Source: an uncultured Muribaculaceae bacterium (lineage in GTDB: Bacteria; Bacteroidota; Bacteroidia; Bacteroidales; Muribaculaceae). From it: a DNA stretch of 64,000 nt. The stretch's first letter is position 1, and each line of letters begins with the position of its first letter. Positions 62,346 through 64,000 of the stretch are shown here, in pieces. The translations under genes and the position numbers were made by a program. Below the pieces are notes generated by a model. It was not told the DNA's origin, ran no database searches, and saw only the letters and a list, made by a program, of their open reading frames with translations. The DNA is taken from positions 124,001 through 188,000 of the forward strand of contig CALUIB010000001.1 in the NCBI GenBank assembly GCA_944320595.1, read 5' to 3'.

Positions 62346-64000
62346 TTATCGTCCGCTATGGGTTATCATGCCCTGGATTTTAGTGTTGAATTCTTGGTTC
62401 GACAGCAAATCGTCAAGGGTGATGTGCATGCGGTATCTCCAGTAATGGTGAGCATTTGACGGGTTGTTGATTTGCTCCTCTTGTGGATTTTCCCGGCGTA
62501 TTTTCCCGTCGATAGCCAACCAGTCTTGCAGGGGCAGGATAGTGAGCATGGCAGGAGAATTAAGGTGCATTGTCACTATTCGCTCACACACCCATGGTTC
62601 GGCATAATAAGGTGCATTACCCCACTCATGCAGCATATTGTTGAAGAAACGTTGCGTCTTTTCGTGGTTTTCTTCCCACCATGCCCTTATGCCTGGCATA
62701 TCATGCGTGGAGGTGGTGCAGACGGCAGTATATGGATAGGTTAACGGATTGCCGAATTCAGTTTTGGGGTCTTTGGGCATACGTTGTATTTCCAATGAAA
62801 GTATCTGCAACTGGTGCATCACTGCTGGCACGCAGTCGGGTATCATGCCGAGGTCTTCTCCGCATACGAGCATATCGGTTGCGTCGATGAGCGGCGGAAG
62901 CTTCCACATGGCTTTGCCATACCAGAAGTCGTTATGTCGGTGGTAGAAGAAGTCGTTATAAAGGCGATTAAAGCACCACCGCTCATAGTCGTTAAGCGAC
63001 CTGTATATATATGTGAATTGGGCGGAGATGCGAGGGTGGTATTTGCCTTTTTGTTCGGCATCTTCGATAAAAAGAACTTCATCGATTAGTCCGAGCAGAG
63101 CATTTTTGAGTTTCTCGTTTTTCTCGTTTTGTTCTTGCGTACTGAAGTATTTTACCACTTTGGCCTGAGTGTCGTATTCTTCTTTTAAACCGTAACGGCC
63201 TGGATTACGCACATACAGGAAACGGTTCTTAGCTTCTTCGGTATATTCGCCGAAGAAATCGTTCAAGAAGTAATCCATTATGTATGGATTAGTTTGCAAA
63301 TCCTTGTCGAGCCAAAAGTCGTATAGATTGCGCATTTCATCTTCACTGAACGGCAAAGCGGGGTAGAATGTCCCTAACAGGCCATGCACGGCATTCATCG
63401 GGATTTGCCAAATGCGGAAGAATCCAAGGATGTGGTCTATGCGGTAGGCATCGAAGTATTCCGACATTTTGCGGAAACGGTTTTTCCACCATGAGAAACC
63501 GTCTTTGTTCATTTCTTCCCAATTATAAGTAGGCAGACCCCAGTTTTGCCCGAGGACGGAAAAGTCATCGGGCGGAGCTCCAGCCTGGCAGTCAAGGTTG
63601 AACAGGCGAGGATTGGACCATGCATCCACGCTCTCACGGCTGATGCCTATTGGAATGTCGCCTTTAAGAACCACGCCGTTGGAATGTGCATAGTCGCGTA
63701 CTTCCCTAAGTTGCTTGTCGAGGTGGTACTGCAAGAAATAAAAGAAAAGAACATCATGGATGTTTTCTTCGCAGAATTTGTTTATTGCGTTTTCGTCATA
63801 TGACGAGTAGTATCCCCAGGTAGTGAAGTCGGCCGAGCCTTTAGTGTCTCGGAGTACGCAAAATGCCGAGTATGGTTTTAGCCAATATTCATTGTTGGCG
63901 ACAAACTCCTTGAAACTGTCGGTTTCAAATGTTTCAGCCCCGAGCTGTTCATACAGGTCGCGCACATATTTCAGTTTCCATTCATTGGCCTGTTCATAAT
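62346..64000 (-). CDS. malQ: 4-alpha-glucanotransferase (GH77), 5' end outside window
   Basis: About 551 C-terminal residues are visible; the frame is open to base 64000, where the start would lie further right. Active-site motifs are AYRIDHILGFFRIW (nucleophile Asp, near 63420-63450), VCGEDLGMIP (acid/base Glu, near 62850-62870) and STHDMPG (third Asp, near 62700-62715). The enzyme disproportionates maltodextrins and works with the phosphorylase encoded at 18071. Bacteroidales versions often carry starch-binding domains at the N terminus, not visible here. Confidence 0.93.
   Translation of the reverse strand, partial: YEQANEWKLKYVRDLYEQLGAETFETDSFKEFVANNEYWLKPYSAFCVLRDTKGSADFTTWGYYSSYDENAINKFCEENIHDVLFFYFLQYHLDKQLREVRDYAHSNGVVLKGDIPIGISRESVDAWSNPRLFNLDCQAGAPPDDFSVLGQNWGLPTYNWEEMNKDGFSWWKNRFRKMSEYFDAYRIDHILGFFRIWQIPMNAVHGLLGTFYPALPFSEDEMRNLYDFWLDKDLQTNPYIMDYFLNDFFGEYTEEAKNRFLYVRNPGRYGLKEEYDTQAKVVKYFSTQEQNEKNEKLKNALLGLIDEVLFIEDAEQKGKYHPRISAQFTYIYRSLNDYERWCFNRLYNDFFYHRHNDFWYGKAMWKLPPLIDATDMLVCGEDLGMIPDCVPAVMHQLQILSLEIQRMPKDPKTEFGNPLTYPYTAVCTTSTHDMPGIRAWWEENHEKTQRFFNNMLHEWGNAPYYAEPWVCERIVTMHLNSPAMLTILPLQDWLAIDGKIRRENPQEEQINNPSNAHHYWRYRMHITLDDLLSNQEFNTKIQGMITHSGR

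Noticed and set aside
62277..62459. 60-codon ORF over the GC-rich repeat and the malQ end
   Set aside because: Half of it is antisense to malQ and the rest is inverted-repeat sequence; no start signal.
1..64000. tRNA, rRNA, CRISPR arrays, prophage or integrative element genes
   Set aside because: The gaps are short and show no cloverleaf, regularly spaced repeats, integrase or phage genes.

Overview
The window is a 64 kb chromosomal segment from a member of the Bacteroidales. A Muribaculaceae-like gut commensal is my guess, not proven. Signs of the order are a serine palmitoyltransferase for sphingolipids, the Bacteroidetes-type RNA polymerase omega subunit, a GT3-type (eukaryote-like) glycogen synthase, outer-membrane receptors with a carboxypeptidase-like N-terminal domain, acid-rich lipoprotein signals after the lipobox cysteine, and many promoters of the Bacteroidetes form TTTG/TTG-N19-21-TAnnTTTG. 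Most of it is core metabolism and envelope biogenesis. No rRNA, tRNA or CRISPR array was seen.

Layout. 1-6.5 kb: end of an outer-membrane beta-barrel receptor, a secreted 5'-nucleotidase and a GH3/beta-lactamase-fold fusion enzyme. 6.6-14.5 kb: gdhA, then mutS2, lptB and udk on the minus strand, a divergent ABC-F ATPase and a small orphan gene. 14.6-20.8 kb: storage polysaccharide block (secreted GH13 amylase, GT3 glycogen synthase, GT35 phosphorylase) closed by two terminators. 20.8-25.7 kb: a TonB-dependent receptor plus a putative surface lipoprotein, preceded by a cluster of TTGTTAC repeats; after the lipoprotein terminator comes a promoter with a clean TTGTTAC-N6-GTAACAA palindrome that appears to drive a non-coding RNA of about 160 nt. 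25.7-31 kb: GT4 glycosyltransferase, cysteine-motif protein, CPA1 antiporter, spt and an AlbA_2-domain protein. 31-37 kb: ileS, a DksA-like gene, lspA, a DUF4296 lipoprotein and a small hypothetical gene. 37-42.5 kb: GH20 hexosaminidase, PASTA protein, RluD-type pseudouridine synthase, bamD and rpoZ, followed by a second candidate small RNA. 42.9-47.6 kb (minus): metA, U32 peptidase, MATE and a cytidylate-kinase-like gene, a likely operon. 47.8-56.3 kb (minus): purL-sppA-lpxK-pnp-thiL, a tight operon. 56.5-60.2 kb: gyrA and a TPR protein. 60.2-62.3 kb: an insertion hotspot with a 129-bp MITE-like element, a decayed 1.7 kb insertion sequence and a GC-rich element bounded by 16-bp perfect inverted repeats. 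The window ends inside malQ on the minus strand.

The least explained parts are the two candidate small RNAs, the operator shared between one of them and the receptor/lipoprotein operon, and the stacked repeats between the gyrA operon and malQ. Other observations are a leucine at the quinolone-contact position of GyrA (normally acidic in E. coli) and Glu111 in MetA, which predicts acetyl-CoA rather than succinyl-CoA use. No database search was run; family names rest on motifs read by eye.
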